A DNA stretch of 64,000 nt from Tubiluchus corallicola (taxonomy: Eukaryota > Priapulida > Priapulimorpha > Priapulimorphida > Tubiluchidae), in assembly GCA_030141605.1 (NCBI GenBank), contig JAQGDQ010002366.1, positions 929,160 to 993,159 on the forward strand. The letters run 5' to 3'. The notes beneath the pieces are model-generated. The model saw only the letters and a program-made list of their open reading frames with translations. It ran no database searches and was not told where the DNA came from. How positions within the stretch are numbered: the stretch's first letter is position 1; every line of letters starts with the position of its first letter. This document shows positions 1-13,480 of this stretch, piece by piece. The position numbers and the translations under genes are program-made.

Positions 1-545
1 AAAGGTATTCAGTTGTACCCTTGCATGAATAAATGCATCTTTAAAATGTGTCTAAACTTTTCAAAGTTTTCACAAACATAATTGTGTAATTACTGGATTG
101 GCTGTAAATTGCACTTGACATGGTTACAAGTTCTACGAAAGAGTGATTTATCATTCCATGTTAACTGCAAAATAATGTCCATCAGTTTTCATTTTCAAAT
201 ATAATTTTGACAGAGATGTGAACTGTCATCTTATTTAATAATCTTAGCCATATTCTGTCATCCCACTCTATCCACACACATACACATAATGCTTTCATGG
301 TACATTGCTCATTTACTCATTTTCTTCCATAAACAACAATTACCCCGCTATTAAGTTCATATATTATGCACTTAATTGGGCAGGTAGCTGACGAGCAGGT
401 AACAGGTGTTGCTTGTGGGTGGGAGCAGAGCTTAACAAAGCAAGCATCAGAAATTATTTAGTGGGATGATGTTCTGGCTCTAGTGTGGAGCTCTTTCTCT
501 ACCTGTGTCATTTATTGCGTGGACAGTGGTGTATGTGTATGAGAA

Positions 546-663
546 ATGGCTTGGCTTCAGCAGATTTCTAGTTTCTTGTTAAACAGTGTATCTAATGCCA
601 CTGCTGATGTTGTGGAAGAAGTTGTGGCAGAAAACGTTACAAGCTTGTATGAGCAAGACCAGG
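546..663 (+). CDS. possible upstream exon of the TMEM8-like gene (weak)
   Basis: An open stretch starts at an ATG at 546, directly after an in-frame TGA at 540-542, and runs to a donor-like GT at 664. It ends with one base of a codon, which is the phase needed to join the exon at 1716. The translation begins MAWLQQISSF and ends SLYEQDQ, and it contains no cysteine. In known TMEM8 proteins the residues just before the conserved GW-CTD motif belong to a cysteine-rich EGF-like module, so this stretch does not look like the family's usual preceding exon. It could be an alternative first exon or chance. The true EGF exon probably lies upstream of the window. Confidence 0.22.
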
Positions 664-781
664 GTAATGCTTGTTTATGCCTAGAAATAAAGGTTTAATG
701 AAGACCAGAATCAGTGAATGAAGTAGGATAATGAAGTGAAGGAAAAAGCAAGGAAGAAAGAGGAGAAAAACAGGACAAACA

Positions 782-804
782 AGAGAGAGAGAGAGAGAGA
801 GAGA
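782..804 (+). repeat. (GA)n microsatellite
   Basis: An uninterrupted run of GA dinucleotides lies inside a purine-rich stretch (720-860). It explains the serine/leucine-rich open frame on the opposite strand, which is not a gene. Confidence 0.85.
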
Positions 805-1212
805 AGGAAAAGTATAGAGAAAAGAGACAGAAGAATAAAAAGACTGGGATAGCAAAAAGAGAATGGCTGTTTTAGAATAATATATTTAAAAGAAATTACA
901 TCATTTACCTTTGGATGAGTTATTGTTATATGATAATAACTTCAAAGAAGTGATATTGAAAAATCCTTCCAACTTCATTCACCAGTACATTTCGGTTATT
1001 GATTAACCCGAGAAATTGAAAAACGCATTGCCAAAAGCTCCTCAACAAAAGTAGCATCTGCATTAGAAATTTTATGCTTCTTGATCATTCTCAGTAGGCA
1101 TGCAGAATGCAGCCTGACGGTTTCATTGAATTAGTTCTATGTTAGCTTCGTGTCAAACCGGAATTATAATATTTAATGAATAATACATGAAAAATAACGT
1201 ATCAGCCCCTAG

Positions 1213-1626
1213 GAATCAACATGTTTATTGAGCGTATACTATTGTTTCGAATATCATGGCCATTTTCAGTACTATAAATCGAGCCAAAAAAGGAATAATT
1301 AGTATATCGACAATACTAATATATAAAAGTTCAAAATGACATTACAAATTCACTAGATTGGAATTTAAATTGTCAAAATAAACTTGGATGTAAATAGAAG
1401 AAATTGTAATAAAAATATAAAAAATGTTTGTCTTATATATGAGATTCAAAAAAGATCATAACACGGTAATGTTAATTCGTAATGACATTTTGTGCCTTTA
1501 TATTTTAGTATCCTACTAAAATCTGTCGTTGTACTAATTATTTCTTTTTTGGTTTTATTTATAGTATTGAAAATGGCCATTATAGCTGAAACGATCATCT
1601 ACGCTCAATAAACATGTTAATGATTA
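1213..1626. mobile_element. inverted-repeat element of about 410 bp
   Basis: The stretch 1213-1278 reappears in reverse complement at about 1555-1626. Both arms share ACATGTTTATTGAGCG and a TGGCCATTTTCA block, with scattered mismatches and indels. The AT-rich 280 bp between the arms has no coding capacity. It looks like a foldback or MITE-type non-autonomous element, or the terminal part of a Penelope-like element, which often carries similar terminal motifs. No clear target-site duplication was seen. Confidence 0.5.
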
Positions 1627-1715
1627 ATAGATTTCTACTAGGTGTGTTCATCTAGAAGCCAACTGTTAATTACATAACCATTAATCGTTAAATAATTATC
1701 ATATCATTGTTTTAG

Positions 1716-4700
1716 GTTACAGAGGCTGGGACTGCACTGATTCTAGTCACGCTTTAACAGACGGTCAGCTCATAGCTAATACGTTACTACTTACATTGAG
1801 TAATTTGTTTTTCATACCAGCTGTGATACTAGCCATCTACAGGAAGTACTACACTGAAGCACTGGTTTACTTTGTCACCATGTTTTTCTCAACGGTAAGA
1901 ACTAAGAATTTCATAATGCATGAAACATTCATAATACATTCATGTATTTCTCGAAGTTTCTGTAATAATACTAATTAGATTGACATAGTATTTTAGTTCA
2001 ATTTAAGAATTGTATTATAGTTTACTATAATTACTATATATTATATGTATAGAGTTTCCTTTTTTGTTACTTGGAAATTCATACTTATTTTTAATTTGAC
2101 AAAAGAAATGTTAGTTCAGTAGTTTTGTTTGTTTGTTTTTCATTCTATATTTATAGCTCGCAGTCTATATGTAATCATTATAAAAATGATTATGTCGACA
2201 TTATAGTACTTATAGTATGTCTTAAACGCCCTTGCATTTTTGTTAAACTTTGCGACAACGTAAATCACTTTTAAGAGCACATTGTCATAGTTAGACTAAT
2301 TCCTCTATTGTACATACTGTTTTATTATGATGATTTATGTGTCAAGTAATGTTTAAAGCACAAGAAAACACTCTTCGTAGATAAAGTTTTAAAAAATTCG
2401 CTTTGAAATTTTATATTACTTACATGCTGCCTTACTGCATAAACAGCTTGCATTAGCAGTAACACGTATAAAACTTGTGTATTTAAACTCCCACAGTGAC
2501 CTTTAAGCGTAGTCATTTGATGGTAAGTCATTTGGAATAAGTTCAGATAATATTGCGTAAAGTTTTAAAAAATAATCGGAGCATTCGTAGCACATTCTTC
2601 ACTAACTAAGAAAAGGTTTTATAACTTAACTTTAATATAATTACTTTATATTTTTAATAAGATCAATAATGTGTTTTTTGCTGAGTGAGAATTATTAAGA
2701 ATTTTCTTTTCTAATTATGTAAGTCTTTCAAATAGGTAAGCATCATGCAAAGTAATATAACTTTGTGTGGGAAGTTTTTTGGGACATACTTTAAAATAAC
2801 CTTTTTCCCCGTTAACTAATATTATATAAGTAAATAAATGCAGTTCACGTCAATGCTAGTATAGTTTTTCACTTTCTCTTCCCAACCGACAATGCATCAA
2901 AAATTTAGCTGTTTGTTAAAATTGATTTTTTTAACAATTGTTATGTTTTGGGTTACGTAAAAGCAGGACATTGTGGTTTGTTCAAAAAACATTATTGACT
3001 GAAGTTTCTATAATAAACTTTAAATTCACATTATAATTCATGTTAATAAACTAAAACGTCCTGTTTTTATGCGAGCTGTTAACCAGCAATAAATACCAGA
3101 TTTTTTCAGCAGGTTATGTTTTTTATATAATTGTACAAAGTTACAGTAAATGCTTAAATGCACTATGACTAACTAATTTAATAATTAATATCTGACCTTC
3201 TTTAAACTTAGATGATTTATGTCTGTTTTTCAGTTCTACCATGCTTGTGACGAAGATGTGTATTACTACTGCCTCATGCGATACACTGTCTTACAGTTCT
3301 GTGATTTCTATGCTTCAATCATGTCATTCTGGGTAACTCTAATTGCCATGGCCAAACTCAACTGGACATTGCGGTCACTTTGTCACATGTTAGCGGCTAT
3401 ATGCATTGCCCTAGGTGTAGCGTATGACCGCACAGGTCTGTGGGTGTTTGTGGTACCGGCTGGTGCTGGATTAGGAATTATGTTGACATCGTGGGTAAGT
3501 AAAACTGATTTTGCAGGATCAAATGTCATAGAATCATAAGACCGGTGACATAAAGTCACTTTTTATCTTTGTTTAAAAATATGTGAATTAATCTCACCAT
3601 TTTTTGTAATAACAGTTATTGATTCTCTCAGTAGCTATTCATTTTATTTATAAATGAAAAATAGTTTTCTTTCTCATGTTTTGAGAAATTCACAGTCATT
3701 ACACCTGCTTTTATAAAATGGTTTATTGCTTCAATAGCTTCAGTTGTACTTGTTGTCTAGTTGTATTTTAATCACCATTTTAAGCAGGTGTTATTTCATT
3801 GTGACGTAGGTGTCCATTGGTCTGCACATAGGTTAGTTAGGTCTTGTCTAGCCATCACTCGGCATTCAGGTTACTTAGGCTTTGTCCAGCCATCAGTCTG
3901 TAGTTAGATCAGTTAGGCCTTGTTCAACTGTCAGTCGGCAGCTAGATCAGTTAGACCTTGTCCACTCAGCAGTCAGGGTTCTTAGGCTTTGTCCAGCCAT
4001 CAGTCGGCAGTTAGATCAGTTAGGCCTTGTCCAGCTATCAGTCGGCAGTTAGATCAGTTAGGCCTTGTTCAACAATCAGTCGGTAGCTAGATCAGTTAGG
4101 CTTTGTCCAGCCATCAGTCGGCAATTAGTTCAGTTAGGCCATGTCCACCCACCACTCGGCATTCAGGTTACTTAGGCTTTGTCCAATCATCAATCTGCAG
4201 TTAGATCAGTTAGGCCTTGTTCAACAATCATTCGGCAGGTAGATCAGTTAGGCCTTGCCCAGCCATCAGTCAGCAGTTAGATCAGTTAGGCCTTGTTCAA
4301 CAATCAGTCGGCAGCTAGATCAGTTAGGCTTTGTCCAGCCATCAGTCGGCAGTTAGTTCAGTTAGGCCATGTCCACCCACCACTCGGCATTCAGGTTACT
4401 TAGGCTTTGTCCAATCATCAATCTGCAGTTAGATCAGTTAGGCCTTGTTCAACAATCATTCGGCAGGTAGATCAGTTAGGCCTTGCCCAGCCATCAGTCA
4501 GCAGTTAGATCAGTTAGGCCTTGTTCAACAATCAGTCGGTAGCTAGATCAGTTAGGCCTTGTGCAGCCGTCAGTCGGCAGCTAGGTCAGTTAGGCTTCGT
4601 CCAGCTATCAGTCGGCAGCTAGATCACTTAGGCCTTGTTCAACAATCAGTCAGCAGCTAGGTCAGTTAGGCTTTGTCCAGCCATCACTCAGCAGTTAGAT

Positions 4701-7700
4701 CAGTTAGGCTTTGTCCAGCCATCAGTCGGCAGTTAGATCAGTTAGGCCTTGTTCAACAATCTGTCAGCAGCTAGGTCAGTTAGGCTTTGTCCAGCCATCA
4801 CTCAGCAGTTAGATCAGTTAGGCTTTGTCCAGCTATCAGTCGGCAGTTAGATCAGTTAGGCCTTGTTCAACAATCTGTCAGCAGCTAGATCAGTTAGGCT
4901 TTGTCCAGTCGGCAGCTAGATCAGTTAAGCCTTGTCCAACCATCACTCAGCAGTTAGATCAGTTAGGCTTTGTCCAGCCATCAGTCGGCAGCTAGATCAG
5001 TTGGCCTTGTCCAGCCCAGTCAGCAGTTAGATCAGTTAGGCCTTGTTCAACAATCTGTCAGCAGCTAGATCAGTTAGGCTTTGTCCAGTCATCAGTCGGC
5101 AGCTAGATCAGTTAGGCCTTGTCCAGCCATCAGTCGGCAGCTAGATCAGTTAGGCCTTGTCCAGCCATCAGTCGGCAGTTAGATCAGTTAGGCCTTGTCC
5201 AGCCATCAGTCGGCAGTTAGATCAGTTAGGCCTTGTCCAGCCATCAGTCAGCAGTTAGATCAGTTAGGCCTTGTTCAACAATCAGTCGGTAGCTAGATCA
5301 GTTAGGCTTTGTCCAGCCATCAGTCGACAATTAGTTCAGTTAGGCCATGTCCACCCACCACTCGGCATTCAGGTTACTTAGGCTTTGTCCAATCATCAAT
5401 CTGCAGTTAGATCAGTTAGGCCTTGTTCAACACTCATTCGGCAGGTAGATCAGTTAGGCCTTGCCCAGCCATCAGTCAGCAGTTAGATCAGTTAGGCCTT
5501 GTTCAACAATCAGTCGGCAGCTAGATCAGTTAGGCTTTGTCCAGCCATCAGTCGGCAGTTAGTTCAGTTAGGCCATGTCCACCCACCACTCGGCATTCAG
5601 GTTACTTAGGCTTTGTCCAATCATCAATCTGCAGTTAGATCAGTTAGGCCTTGTTCAACAATCATTCGGCAGGTAGATCAGTTAGGCCTTGCCCAGCCAT
5701 CAGTCAGCAGTTAGATCAGTTAGGCCTTGTTCAACAATCAGTCGGTAGCTAGATCAGTTAGGCCTTGTGCAGCCGTCAGTCGGCAGCTAGGTCAGTTAGG
5801 CTTTGTCCAGCTATCAGTCGGCAGCTAGATCACTTAGGCCTTGTTCAACAATCAGTCAGCAGCTAGGTCAGTTAGGCTTTGTCCAGCCATCACTCAGCAG
5901 TTAGATCAGTTAGGCTTTGTCCAGCCATCAGTCGGCAGTTAGATCAGTTAGGCCTTGTTCAACAATCTGTCAGCAGCTAGGTCAGTTAGGCTTTGTCCAG
6001 CCATCACTCAGCAGTTAGATCAGTTAGGCTTTGTCCAGCTATCAGTCGGCAGTTAGATCAGTTAGGCCTTGTTCAACAATCTGTCAGCAGCTAGATCAGT
6101 TAGGCTTTGTCCAGTCGGCAGCTAGATCAGTTAAGCCTTGTCCAACCATCACTCAGCAGTTAGATCAGTTAGGCTTTGTCCAGCCATCAGTCGGCAGCTA
6201 GATCAGTTGGCCTTGTCCAGTCAGCAGTTAGATCAGTTAGGCCTTGTTCAACAATCTGTCAGCAGCTAGATCAGTTAGGCTTTGTCCAGCCATCAGTCGG
6301 CAGCTAGATCAGTTAGGCCTTGTCCAGCCATCAGTCGGCAGCTAGATCAGTTAGGCCTTGTCCAGCCATCAGTCGGCAGTTAGGTCAGTTAGGCTTTGTC
6401 CAGCCATCAGTCGGCAGTTAGATCAGTTAGGCCTTGTCCAGCCATCAGTCAGCAGTTAGGTCAGTTAGGCTTTGTCCAGCCATCAGTCGGCAGTTAGATC
6501 AGTTAGGCCTTTTCCAGCTAGTCATTTATTATCATAGTGACTAGGGTGTCACTTAAGTGCAGTGAATCGCACTTGTCTACAAGTTAGACCATAATGTTCT
6601 CCTAATGGATAATTACGTTAGTCATTCTCGTCAATCATGCACCAGAAAAACCATCTGGAAAGTTCCCTAATTCTTATTATAGGCACTTATGCAGCTAATG
6701 AAATGAGAGAAATTCTTTACTTTATTAGACAAAGTTAGACATTATATAGGGCAAAACCCATTTTTTAAAAAAATAACGATCTTGACATTAACTATACTAA
6801 ATGAATTGACAATTGAAATCATCATCCCTGGCTTAGAAGGACTTCACTTGAAATAGAACTTCACTTGACTTCACTTGACTATCAGCTAAGACTGGCTTGT
6901 CACTTTTAATGCACAAAGTTTTGACAAAGCTTTTGTTGTCTTCTTACCATCACAATAAGTACTTGCTTACTTTAAATATGAGTCTATTATCTCTTTCTTG
7001 AACTGCTTCTATCCATTGTTTGATTTTGCCTTGTGTTTTGATCCTAGATGGCAGAAGTATTTTTCAAAAGTAAGAACACACTGAAGGAAGTTAGGCAATG
7101 TATCGTGCTCAAAAACGTCTAATAGTCAGGTCTGATTTGGGTCAAGCCTCAATCAAAGTCAAGTGTTACATTAAACTTCTTTTTTATATGCTACTTTAGT
7201 GGAAGGTGCTCTAAGAATCTCTCATCATTTTTGCGATGCATATGACCATTCATCCCCACAAATGACAAATTATTAAAAATCTTTGTTACTTTGCAAGAAA
7301 CAATATTTCTTTTTTAACTGCGGGCTTTGAATATGTAAAGTAGATTCTGCATCTGTATGTATGTGGCATATGTATATGTATTATACTGAACACTGAAGAG
7401 CCTGAGTAATTACAGTAAATATATATATATATATACTCCTCTTATTGGCTACACAATTTACTAAGATTTTTCATCAGTATATTGTGATGTTTTTACAGGG
7501 ATTCAAGTGCTATAGGCAAAAGGCGTGCTATCCTAACCGATGTCAGTATTTGTTACTTCTACCCGGTGTGGCACTAGCTGGTACTGGACTAATCATCTTC
7601 GCTTTTGTGGAGACTGAGAATAACTATCAGTATGTTCATAGCGCTTGGCACATTCTCATGGCCACCTGCATTCTCTTCATGCTTCCTGAGAACGATAAAA

Positions 7701-7789
7701 AGACGGTTGCTAGCAATCAATCGTCTGCCGAGGAGTTGACCGCCGACATCTCCAATACGGACATGGCTAGTTTACTAGAGGATAAATGA
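1716..7789 (+). CDS. TMEM8: TMEM8/PGAP6-like membrane protein, 3' part (exons 1716-1894, 3234-3494, 7499-7789)
   Basis: Three exons with AG acceptors and GTAAGA/GTAAGT donors encode about 242 residues. The first exon starts in phase 1 and reads [17 protein letters not shown], the end of an EGF-like module, followed by a membrane helix. The residues expected for the CREST-superfamily hydrolase core are visible: Ser in FFST, His in FYHACD (split by the first intron), Asp in FCDF, and the final HSAWH pair. Several hydrophobic segments fit the seven-helix domain. The tail after the last helix is acidic and serine-rich and ends SLLEDK before TGA at 7787. Human PGAP6/TMEM8A acts as a GPI-specific phospholipase A2 at the cell surface; that role is inferred from family. 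The N-terminal ectodomain and EGF exon lie outside the window or are not recognised. TMEM8A and TMEM8B cannot be told apart here. Confidence 0.9.
3815..6519 (+). repeat. 38-bp tandem repeat array with higher-order units
   Basis: About 2.7 kb inside TMEM8 intron 3495-7498 consists of a 38-bp unit containing GATCAGTTAGGC, TTGTCCAGCCATCAGTC and GGCAGTTA. Unit variants recur in order. A marked variant containing TTCAGTTAGGCCATGTCC occurs at 4127 and 4355 (228 bp apart, six units) and again at 5333 and 5561. Each is exactly 1206 bp from its counterpart, so a block of about 1.2 kb is duplicated within the array. The variant GTGCAGCCGT at 4561 and 5767 shows the same 1206 bp offset. There is no coding capacity. 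Confidence 0.95.
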
Positions 7790-8870
7790 CAATTAGTTGA
7801 ATATAGGCCCCTTAGACATAGTCACAGTTCAGCGCTGACAATGGTTGCTGGTACAAGTCAATCAGACATGGCTGATACGAACCGAAACAGTGCTGACACT
7901 GATGTTGTAAGCTTGACCATTTCTCTTCCCATTGACAATAATGTAGTGGGAGAGTCTTAGTCAGTAGTCAAGGCTATTTCAATAACCAGCTTAATACAAG
8001 AGGTAAGATCTTGTTTGGGGCCTATATTCACAATTAGGAATGTAAATTTAGGAAATAAATTCAATTATGTGAATAATCAGTCTGTAGTAAAGAATCAGTT
8101 GTAATAGCTGAGATATTTTTATCAGAGGTGTTATGCAATCATGTGTTTTTGCATATGCAATTTTACTATTGTTGTGGTGGCAGACTGGCTTACACAGTCA
8201 TGTGTTAATTAGCAATTTAAAAAAACATAAATTTTATCATTAATTCAAAAGTCAAGTAACAAGTTGAATGCTAGTGATTTTAATGGTGCCTTTAGATGTA
8301 GCGACTTCTTTCGCAATCTCTCTGAGAGTAAAGTTGCAACATGTGAAAGATTTGGCAACTTGTTGCAACATGTGAACGGCTTGGCAACTTCTCACAGAGG
8401 GAAGTTGTGCAACAAGCTGCGAGAGAAGTCTCTACCTCTGAACACGCTATAAACTTTACTGTTTTCACACACAGTTTTTTTTAGTGTTAACTGAGCTTAT
8501 AAAAATAATTCCTCAGAGAATTGCAGCACTTGTAAAATTCTACGGAACGTTTAGTTGGTTTTGTTTTTTTGTTTTTTTTTGTTGGCAGTGTAAGCTTACT
8601 AACATTAGTATTCAGAACTTCACTTGCTCCTTTTAAGAATAAATCTTGTATATACAATTTACTGTATATATTGTACATAAAAACATTCAAACATTTTAAC
8701 TGCGATCATACTCATGATTACGTTTTATGCCAAAGAAGCGAAAAATATGCTAAACCGTCTTGCCCACTGCCAAATTATTTAAATTGTTGTGTTCAGATAG
8801 TACACATGCTGTCAACTTTGCAATTTTGCCAAATTTTATTGTAAGTTTAATAAACCTGTAGCCAAATTAG
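7790..8870 (+). other. 3' untranslated region of the TMEM8-like gene
   Basis: This non-coding stretch follows the TGA stop. A candidate polyadenylation signal AATAAA lies at 8849-8854 and an earlier one near 8638. The true end cannot be fixed without transcripts. A small inverted-repeat element lies inside it. Confidence 0.5.
8295..8435. mobile_element. short inverted-repeat element, MITE-like
   Basis: The left edge reads GCGACTTCTTTCGCA and the right edge, in reverse complement, reads AGAGACTTCTCTCGCAG. Inside, a block of about 30 bp (GTTGCAACATGTGAA, then TTGGCAACTT) occurs twice in direct orientation. The whole is about 140 bp and can fold back. No duplication of flanking bases was confirmed. 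Confidence 0.4.
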
Positions 8871-8879
8871 AAATCACAA

Positions 8880-11800
8880 ATCATAATTTTTCCAGTCCAG
8901 TGGTACATTTTAAAGAGAAATAATATGGATATGATGAAGCTTCCATATCTTTCTAATGTATAAAAACACTGCCAGTCAAAATTGTGAACTAGTCATCCTT
9001 ACAAAGGTCTAATGATAGTGCTGGAAAACTTACCTTAAGTTTTTTATTAATCAATCAGAGTATCAAATTAGATGTGGGCATGCATGCATGATAAGTATGC
9101 ATATTTGTTGAGTAGTTATTAATGAATAATGAATAGGTGATGCTTATGATTCAGATAAGTTTATACAATTCAATTAGACACGCTTTTTTGTGCAAGAACT
9201 CATTAAGGTCTTAGTGTATTCTTGAACTTATTTTGCAGATTCTTTTACATCTAATGCTATATGTATAACAAAGAGATTATACTTAAAATTTGAAATCATT
9301 GTAGACATACTTTATTTAACATTATACAGTCATTTATACCTAGCATTTGTGGTGCTATTTCAGAAAAATCATTTTGCTGTTTTTTTTCATAATTTTTTTC
9401 TACCACAGTTTATAACCCATATAGAAAACACTTCCTTGCAGCAACATGAAGTTAGATTATATGTTGTGCGTGTGGATTTTCACACTCAGATTTTTAGACT
9501 TTTCTATGTCATGCAGCTAAGGATGTAGCTTTTATTAAAAGTTACTGACATTAAATAATCTAATGATTTTCTGTTCTGATTGCACTGCCTGTTACGAAAT
9601 CACTGTTTTGCTTTGTTATTTAAAAATAGCTTTTTTTAAGATGAATGAGTCAAAACGTACGTTCCTTGGGATGTTTCTCATTTTATTTTGACTAGCCCTC
9701 TAGTCAGTGCAATTCCCACTTTAAAAATGTGTTTTTTGTTTTTATATCTGAGATGAATTCATGTCTTGAAAGCTTCCTGTGGACAACTTTGCACAGTTAA
9801 TTTACAGTTATCAAAACATTGTCATCTTTTTTCATCACTATTGTCAATATTGTCATCATCATCATCATCATCATCATCAATGAAACTGCTACCAAAGATT
9901 TGTGTATTAGGTCTCTTAACTGAGTTTTGGCTTCAAAGAAAACTTTGTACACGAGAGAGCTAATTGTAGTCAAGTATATTTGTTATATTTTAGGCAATCG
10001 TTTCGTTTAGATATTTTTTACTTTAACACTATTTAGTTAATAAATGAAGATTATTTATGTTACCCCTACATACCTTTCTTTATTTTGTACTATTATTGAT
10101 TTTGTGTCAATTACAGCAAGTACACGTCACTTATTTGCATTAAACTATTTAAGTTTATAAGTTTAATATCAGTTTTTGCTTTTACAAGCTCCTCCTTCTT
10201 AGCCTTACTACTGTTATGCACAGGAAAAGATGCAGCCCTTGTTTGCTACATTGTTGCTCACATGTGATCATGCACATGCAAATTAGTGTTGTCTTTTTGG
10301 AGTGCTTTATAATATAATAACAGTCTTGTATTAATGAATACGTACATTCCAATGTATTGTTTGTCTTCTACAGTCTACATTTTATTACTTGCTGAAATTA
10401 AGACCTATCAGTTATATTAGTGTGTCTGACACTTTTGTTGTGACATTTTTGTTTCCACAACTCATCGTATTGTATTTTTTGTTATTCTTCCCTGATTCGT
10501 TACTTCACAACCACCGTACACACAAAACAGAATCAGAAATTTTCTATATACTGCTAACAAAATTATAAAAATTTAATGGAATTTCAACTAGTCTGGCATG
10601 AAAAAATGAGATCATTTTACATAGGTTAGTTACATTGTGATTAATAACTTTGTGAACTCAACAAATGAGATCTGTTTGTGTAATAGGCCTATATGTTTAG
10701 CTCAATTATAATAATAGGTTGCACGTTTATGAATTCTTTTAAACTAATTATTATACATTATAATACTTTGATGCACAATCGTTTTTTCATTATGGTAATA
10801 ACTTGTGTAAAAGTGTGAAAGACTGAATGTTTGTATATACATGTAAGTGCAATACATGAACTTAAAAAGTAAAGAACTTTTGTTTACTTAATAAGTTAGT
10901 CAGTTAAAATGGGCAGTGACTGTCCATGTCATGATTGTGTTTAAGCTTTGAATGCATTATAGTCTTTCATGGTATACATACATGTATTAATTTATAGTAG
11001 TCAACTGTAACTATTTTCGAATGGTTAAATTACGTTGTTTCAATATAAAATGTTTTTGTGCAATATAAAAGGGCGTTCGAATCCCATGTGCAGAATACCT
11101 TTTTTCATCGTAAAGAATAGGTATCATTGAACGTTTAGTTCTACTACTCGTGTTATAGAAAATTTATTACCTATGGCTGTATCGTAACATTTTTTGAATG
11201 TCTGCGTGTTAATAAAGTAGTCTATATAAATTTGATAAATCATAACTTTTGATTAGTGCTACTTTACTATCTAAATCAGAGATCGTGAGCAGTATTTTCA
11301 AATGAATTTAACGTGAAAGAAGCTGTAACTCAGTAATTAATCATATTAATTACAGATTCTTTCATCATTAAAAGAATATAATAAAAAGGGTGTGGCGAGG
11401 AAGTCGTGAAAAGCTCACTTCTGATACCTTTCTAATGTCAAACATAGAACGTTACGCTGTCCAACAGCGCTTTGTAATGTCCCCCATCATTATTGCACAT
11501 GGGAGCACAGTCAGGTAACATAACTCCCTAGGCCTTGGTCTCTAAACATATTCAAAGATTTCAATTAGAGTGATACGTACTAAGCACATTTAATACCTAG
11601 TTCACACGGTTTTTTCAAAAGATTGACATTCAAAGCACTGATTATGTGTACACGATCAGTTTTCACTGATAATTACGTATACTTTCAAATAACTATTTGT
11701 CGAAGGGGTGTTCTTTAACTTTTTATCATTTCCGAAATAGCGTCAAAAGACCAAAACAGCTTGTATGAAAACGAGCTTTGTTTTAGCTTATGCTTGCAAA

Positions 11801-13480
11801 GCGAAATCAAAGAAAAAAGACTTCAGCAAAGAAACGAAACAAGAAATTAGCATCAAATTTTGGGAACTAAAAGCAAAAGCACAAACGAATTTTAATTATA
11901 TTGGGATAACACAAAGTAATTACTGGACAAATTTCACCTCTAAATAAAGCGAAAGGAATAGATTGTCAAGGCACCATAGCGTGCAAGTTAGTCGCCGAAG
12001 TACAACAGGTCTATAAAATGTACACTCACGAAAATTTCGGCACTCACGCACTTACAAAATGTAATTTATGCAGTAGCTTTTTGTTAATAATTCATTGTTT
12101 TTTTGTGACATTGCACTTTACACAACCGTTATCAAAGGGCTCTTTTAGCCGAGTCACCAGCCCGCATTAATGTTACCTGTTCATTCCGAAAATTTATGAC
12201 GGACACTGACGAAAATCAAGACCAGTTTGATTAAAATTTTACTGTCATTCTTGGTGTCCACGCGGCCACTTCAACCCTGACAAACTCGAGAATGACTGTT
12301 TTGAATGACCGTGAAGACGGCCTATTAATACTCTGGGTCTACCATACTTTATAAAGCAACCTATATCTGAAATAATTATGAGAGAGAGAGAGCTCTCCTG
12401 AGACTTTTTTAAATATAAAAACGTATAAATAACGACCTGTTATTACCCACCCGACTGATATGTGGGTAGGGTGTTTAGCCGCGTTTGTGTGTTTGACTAT
12501 CTGTCCACAAAATGAGCTCAATGAAACAGATGAAGCGTTAAAGCTGGAACAGAGATAGATCTAAAGTGGTCAAATATTCGGCTCGCAAGTCAAACAATTT
12601 CAAAATAAAAAAAATTTCTATTTCATGCGAAGACGTGGGTCAATGAATCCATTTTAGTTTTTACATGAAGGGTTGAATGCCTTCGGTTTAGACAAATAAC
12701 AAAGCAGAATAAACACTGTCTTTTTCTTCCCTTTATTAAAAGAGGAAAGGAAACACAGTTTATATACTATTTTTATTTATTTTTAGTCACGTCTGAAACC
12801 TCATTGTAAGACACTAGACTCATTTAAGTGGTAATTAAAAAAAGTTGTATACTAAAGTCAGCAAGTCATAAATTTTTTAACAGCTTTTAATCTTAGGAAA
12901 CAATTATGAGTCTGATAATATATTGCAACGCTATTTTTTAGATTGTTACTTGAAATAGTATACTAGGAAACTGTACCGAAGGCTGTTTTACTTTTGCAAT
13001 TTGTTTGCGACAACAATGATGTCACAATGACAATGGTGATACCGTGATGGTGACGACGATGACAGCGATTAGCCCATTTATAATAATAAGTTTATTACAA
13101 CTAAACACTGTCTTACATAAAAACTGTAAAATATAAAGAAATTAATATACTTTTAATAACCTATTTAAAAAACGCACAATAATAAACAGTGAATGTGACG
13201 CAGTCAATGAGCTAAAGAAAAAAGTTTAAATAAATAAATAAACTCTGATTTGCATTCTGGTAAGGGTAAATGATAATAATATTTTCACGTAATCACTGTA
13301 GGCAAATAATATATCTGTGAGTGCAGTGATGTGGCAATCGACCATGGATTATTATATTATTTGGATTTTGAACTGATAAGAACAACCTTTGCAATATTTT
13401 TCGCGGCAGGCAAATAAAGGCTGAAGATTAGCCAACATTAGAACATAATTTAATTACATCTGCCACTGCTAACTACTATA
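8880..13480. other. intergenic AT-rich DNA
   Basis: No convincing exon, RNA gene or complete mobile element was recognised on either strand. The stretch holds a (TCA)n microsatellite at 9852-9880 and a lone B-box-like motif GTTCGAATCC near 11075, without a matching A box. Confidence 0.5.
9852..9880 (+). repeat. (TCA)n microsatellite
   Basis: About nine uninterrupted TCA triplets, read as a serine run in one frame. No gene context. Confidence 0.85.

Noticed and set aside
637-855. 72-codon minus-strand frame with a Leu/Ser run
   Set aside because: Created by the GA repeat on the other strand.
11060-11100. tRNA-like B box GTTCGAATCC
   Set aside because: No A box or cloverleaf at the proper distance.
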